From Gorsachius magnificus (taxonomy: Eukaryota; Chordata; Aves; Pelecaniformes; Ardeidae), in contig CM067087.1 of assembly GCA_034008185.1 (NCBI GenBank), positions 48,563,590 through 48,627,589 of the forward strand: DNA of 64,000 nt. Direction: 5' to 3'. The notes under the pieces were generated by a model, which did not search any database, was not told the DNA's origin, and saw only the letters and a program-made list of their open reading frames with translations. The position numbers and the translations under genes were made by a program. Numbering within the stretch: the first letter of the stretch is position 1; each line of letters opens with the position of its first letter. Below are positions 58,901 through 64,000 of the stretch, one piece after another.

Positions 58901-60878
58901 CTTCAATAAATGCTCTTGCAAGCAAATTCTTCATGTGACTGGGAGAAGACTCTGTCCCCTGTAGCCTGAACCACTAAGTTTCTTAAGAATTATTTTTTTT
59001 TTAATTACAAAGCCTGCATCTTGTCTGCATTAGGTCTTGCCAGAGTAGGGAACGCTGTACACTTATTGACGTATTCTTCTGGCTTAGCCGCTAAATGGGA
59101 ATGCTTGTTATCCATAAAGCTTTCAGGAAAAGATTGGCTGGTTTAAGGGACTAAGGAAAATAAGTTATATCAGGTTTTGTTTCTGCCAGTAGAAAATAAA
59201 GTGAAGGTAAATAGCTCTCTCCTGTTCTCTGTGGAGATGAGACACCTCGCCAACAAGCAGAATTTAAAATCACTTTAAATACTGAACTGAAATTGCTTGG
59301 TACAGACACTTTCCGATATGTGATATATTTGTATTTTCAGATCACATTTATTGACTTGTGTATTAATAAACTAAGAGCACACAGGGCTGATGATGTTTCT
59401 TGGTTCAACAAGTACCTAACCTGTTGTTATTTTCTTTGTCTGGAATAACTGATCGCTAATATTCCCGAGGTGTTCTGGACAGAGAGTCAGAAGATAAAGG
59501 TGTTATACGTGCCTTTGATTAGAAATTCACTTTTGGTGAAATTTTCATAGCTATCTGAATGTGTATATTCACTTTCTTTTTTTACAGACAGTACATGTGA
59601 GTGGTTATAATCTTAGCAGCTCTTAAAATCTAGAGGTTTGATTTCAAGGGGTTTTTTGTCTCGAGTAGTCACCATTAAAATTGACTTATTTTCAGTAGAA
59701 TATAAATATAATTGCCTTTAAAAATAATTTTAGATGGACTCTACACTGATAGGAGAGAGATATTGAGTCTACCGAATATGAGCATATGAAATAGAACTTC
59801 TTGTCCAGCTTTACCTATGTTATGCTGTAATACACTTGAGAGGGTCTGTCTTTCAAAAAAACCTCAACAAACAAAAAAAACCAACCCAAAATTCAATAAA
59901 AAAACCCACACACAGCAGAAAAGCTAAGCTCTGAAATTTGCACCTCGGTCTGTATCGTTCTGACTTTTTCAGTCAGTCATGAACATAGAATATTATTAGT
60001 ATGCAGTCATGAAGCAGTTTGCTTATGCTGATAAGTATCTGCTTGGGACTAGATTGAGACAACTGAATCTATTTTATTTTCAGCTGATGTAGATGTTAAA
60101 TGATATTTAAGATGATTAATGGTAGATGATACACTTTCCAGAAGCTACTTAGTGATGGACTCGCATTAACATAGTCAAATCAATAGAACTTAGTCTTCTA
60201 ACGCTGAGCCATCTTTTGAGAATTTTCTGACGTAGAAACCACCCTAGCTGCCCTTTTAGAGTTGTTCATGTATGATAAGTCAGAGAATCCTTAGAAAAAA
60301 TAAAGCCAGGTGTAAGACTTCATCTTATATATATACACCTAACTTCATACTGATGGACCGGCTCTGCTGAGCAGGAATATTTGGTACCCAATGATGAGCT
60401 CTGCAGTGGGTTTGGATGAGCAGGCTGTAATGCTGCACTAAGTTCTTGCCTTCTCTCAGCTCCGTCGCAACAGGCTTTGAGAGTCTGGCAAAGGAAGGCG
60501 TAGGGCGGGGTAGTATGAACTGTCTAAAGGGAATGTTTGGATGCTAAAATGTCTTGGAATTGAAATTAGGATTTTTGCTCTCAATTAAAATTAGAGGCCC
60601 TTGTCCATCACCTGTGTCAGAATTCATAGTAGGTGTTCCTGTAGGTATTTGATGTAGGTTGTGGGAGGAATTCACTCATTAACTCCACCTGACCCAGCAC
60701 ATGGTCCAATCAGTGGAAACGACTGTCCTTTATCATAATAGTTGTTGAATTAGTAATGAGTTATTATGGTTTTAGAAAAAGATAACATGACTAGTCATGC
60801 TGATGGACTTCAGGATGCTGTGGTGTGATATGGTGTTAAAATTTGTGAAAGCTTCTAAGCAGTTTATTCCTATTTTAT

Positions 60879-60891
60879 GGGGGGGGGGGGG
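60879..60891 (+). repeat. 13-base G homopolymer
   Basis: Uninterrupted G run between TTAT and AAATC. Confidence 0.88.
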
Positions 60892-61074
60892 AAATCTTGT
60901 TGCTTTTGCTTCAATTAGTAAAAATCATCAGAATCTCCTTCTGACAAGCAAGTTTGTTTGGAAATTTGTTTTTACTTAAGTAAACCATTGCCCTCAGTTA
61001 GGAGCTGTCCAGGATGAGACAAGAGGAAGATGAGCAAGTGTCACATCCCTGTGCAACAGCTATGACTTTCATTG

Positions 61075-61120
61075 GAGGTTAACTTCTAAATTAATTTAAA
61101 TTAACTTTTAAATTAACCTC
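61075..61120. repeat. 46-base imperfect AT-rich palindrome
   Basis: The ends GAGGTTAA and TTAACCTC are perfectly complementary, and the centre TTAATTTAAATTAA is itself a perfect palindrome, with a few mismatches between. It also contains repeated TTAAATTAAC-type units. Confidence 0.8.
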
Positions 61121-63912
61121 TGGTCTTTTGTTTATCAAACATTGCCCTTGCAGACAACATGCCTCCCCTCCTACTGCATTGAATAGATCGTGCCTGTTGT
61201 GGCAGTAGCTTATGCACCTTTTTCTTCCTTCCCTGGTATGCAGAGCTAATTATGTGCACTGGTACTCGTACACATAAATGTGCTTCTTAAGGTCCGCACG
61301 TGTAGCCTAGAGGTAGCTCAAATTGTATATTCAGTCTTTTTTTTTTTTGGTCATTACATGCAGAAAATTTCTTTATAGGCTCAAATGTTTCTTTATCTAG
61401 GTTGTAACGACAGAACACGTCTGCTTTTTCTCTACTTCTCAACAGAACTCGGAAAAAGGGGAGAGAATGCAACTGCTGCTGCTTGCCTTAAGTTATGCTT
61501 TCCTTCTTCACCTTTCAGGGACATGTCATTTAGTGTGTATGGGATCTTTTCCAGCTCCTTCTTTTCCTTTATAGCGTGTGTGAGTAGTTGTTATTACCCA
61601 TGCCTGTTATCTACCAGCTTTCTGTTTACAAGAACTTTTAAACTGTGACCAAGAATTTAGAAACTACGCCTTTAATTTCCGCATCAAATGCCTGTGAAAT
61701 CTGTTCCAGAAGAACAGTATGGTGGCAAGTAGCATGCAGTACCTCCGAGAGGGCCTTTGTAATGCGCTTCCCATTGAGCACCTATTCCTGTTCATCTCAT
61801 TGCTAAACAAGAAATCCAGAGGAAAATGTGGAAAGTGAAGCATTCACACCAGAAGCTTCTAAACTGGGACACAAATTTTCATGCTTGTGCAGGGAGTCAT
61901 TGCAGGATGATGCACCACTGTTTTCTCAGTGTAGTAGCTCCTGTGGGATAGGAATGCAAATTGTAGGGCTGTATCCCAGGAAGCATTTTCTTCCACAAAG
62001 TACTTAAGATTAATATTAAATAAGCAGCAAAATGTGATCATGCAGCGTAATGCTGGGGCAAAGGCATTGAGAACAGCCTTTGGATATATCAGCAAGCTGA
62101 TAGTGCTAGGAGTAAGGAATTATTAATGCAATTATCTCACAAATGATCTGAGCAAGAACTTTATTGGAATACTTTATACAGTTGTAGTTTTTTTTAAACT
62201 TGGCTTACAATATGAGATTTTTAAAAGCTTAATCTTTTACTTAATCTCTCCCTCCCCCAAAGTCAGGTAGTAACTTGGTCGGTATGCAACAAAGTACATG
62301 AGAGAAGGCTACTGATAGCCAGGAGAGGCTAGGATCAAAATATGTTTTCAGTAGTGATTTTTATATCCATTGTTTCAAACCTTTGCTCAAAATAGCTTTT
62401 GTAATCACCTGCTCTTTAGCACTCTTGCTCTCCTAATTCTGGAACTGCAGAGTGAAAACTGCACTTTGTTTCAGCAAAGTTCTTGAGCTGCTTCAGTTGC
62501 AAAACCCCTCTGAGTGGCCGGGCAGGATAACGCTGCCCCAGCAGATGCTACCGGTATTCGCTTCCCTACAATATTTGGTCTTCCACAGAGTTAGAACATG
62601 CCCGAGACATTTCTCGGTGAGATACTATACCGTCAAGAAAATCTTGTAGTAGTAACTCTTGTGTGGTGAGTTCACTCGGTGTAAGTAGTTCACAGAATTA
62701 TGAATGCCTGGGGAAAAAAAAAAAAGCCAACCCAAAACCCCAAGCATTTCGACACAGGACCAGGTTTATGGATTCTGCATTTTGTCCTAGAAAAAAATCT
62801 ACAGTGGTTGTCCCTACTGCCTGCTGTCTATGTCCTTGCTATACTAAATAACTACTTTATTTTTGCTACTGAATTAAGACATGAAAATTACCTTAAATCT
62901 TCTCTTCGTGGAGAAAGCTGATAGGTTCAATCAGTCAATCATGAGATCTCTTGAAATTAGAAACGTTTCCTTTTGCACTGGAGCGAGCACAGGGGAAAAA
63001 ATTGGCCATTCCACTCAAATAACATTTGCCTCTCTACTTCGTTGTCATCAGTAGATGGCTTTCTGTCAAAGTTTCTAGCTTGTTAATTTAATAGAGTGCA
63101 TGTGTGCATCCTGTGGAATTTGAGAAAAGTTTCTTGTAGTGTAGAGGAGCTAGGACAAGAGAGCAATGAGTGCAAAATGCATATGTACTGGGTATTTTTA
63201 TTTTTGGAAAAGTAGTGATAGGAGCATTATTTTTTTTTTTAATAAGTTTTCAAAAGAATTCACAGTACTTTCTATTGCAACTATTTCTGCAACTGTCAGC
63301 ATAACACACTAGGGGGGCCATGGAGAAGTGTTATCCAGGGAACCCCTGGTCTGAAGAGTTCTATGGATCCCTTCTCTCAGAGGTGTTGATTCATATTCAT
63401 GAATAAAACACTGTTTGTTCTTGACTATTGCCAGCACCTCTCTCTGTGTCATGTCAGCATCTTTAAATAATGATATTAAAGCAGGGTCTAGGAGGCTTTA
63501 CTGGAGTTTTAGCTGGAAATACCAATGACACGACGTACAGGGCAGCTCTTCTCTTGTAATATGCAATATTCAGTAATATGAATAGAGAGTAGGGGATGCA
63601 GAAGAAGAAATAAAGTAGTAAATCTGTTCTTTTTTTAACTTGTTGTTATTGGGGTAAATATTTTTATTGTTGGTTACCTTTACCAGTGTCGTTCAGTACT
63701 AAAATGCATTCCTTTATTTAAAAGAATAAGGTTAAAGCACTTTCATCAAATACCCAGTTCTTGAAAAATGTATTCTAGAAAAAAAAAAAAAGCCTGGACA
63801 TCTATAACAATAAGGCAAGCAAATAGCAAACGAAAACAAAGATAAATGAGTACACAAATGAAACACATCAAGTCTATGAGAAAATACCATATTTTGAATG
63901 GCCAAGTCTCTT

Positions 63913-63941
63913 AAAAAAAAAAAAACAAAAAAAAAAAAAAA
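63913..63941 (+). repeat. A-rich tract with single C interruption
   Basis: Thirteen As, a C, then fifteen As, running into an ACC/AAC-rich low-complexity tail to about 63985. Confidence 0.85.
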
Positions 63942-64000
63942 CACCAACCCACCACCAAAACCCAACTGACCAATAAAACCCCACACGCTTACAAACCACT

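Larger units (their letters stand above)
58901..64000. other. Noncoding stretch, no gene recognised
   Basis: Repeat-poor apart from homopolymers and an AT palindrome (listed separately), plus A/C-rich tracts at 59860-59925 and 63905-63985. Open frames are short and unrecognised. Confidence 0.5.

Overview
The window looks like avian nuclear DNA. The evidence is several 3' ends of CR1 LINEs, including the typical 3' tail ending in ATTCT-type repeats, and LTRs that start with the TGTCATGG/TGTCGTG plus TTTAACC signature seen in bird endogenous retroviruses. There is also a decayed MIR-type SINE, and a mostly AT-rich background broken by small CpG-rich pockets. It reads as intergenic or deep intronic sequence. 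I could not recognise any protein-coding gene, rRNA, tRNA or CRISPR array. The many open frames of 60-160 codons are about what chance allows in 64 kb; the longest has no ATG start and none shows a domain I know.

Layout: 1-8498 is unique-looking sequence with two small CR1 tails (4549-4600 minus, 5108-5166 plus). At 8499-9137 two LTRs of different families lie head to head, each truncated at the join. 9138-12844 is unique. 12845-15306 is the most rearranged part: an LTR-type element is split by a full-length LTR inserted in the opposite orientation, followed by a CpG-rich block and two 5'-truncated CR1 copies that still encode the C-terminal end of ORF2. 19640-20815 and 54660-55735 hold two very old antisense LINE ORF2 relics in which reverse-transcriptase motifs can still be read on the minus strand. 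Shorter CR1 tails lie at 21309-21387 and 50395-50461, and a MIR-like SINE at 35286-35425.

Possible functional signals: a CpG island near 40960-41275 with a near-consensus CTCF site, a CACGTG E-box and an ATGGCGGC element; two opposite-strand CTCF-like sites near 29.95 and 30.5 kb; a 65-nt and a 32-nt sequence, each flanked by very good splice signals (27256-27320 and 46612-46643); and orphan CpG clusters at 53869-54001 and 58770-58900. A long imperfect palindrome (40301-40409) next to a second inverted repeat (40181-40257) is the most striking structure not explained by the LINE and LTR copies.

I did not find a convincing undescribed gene system. The best leads are the foldback pair at 40.2-40.4 kb, the two candidate exons, the CpG island/CTCF arrangement, and the nested and chimeric LTRs. 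Repeat identities rest on reading and on memory of family consensus sequences, not on an alignment run.
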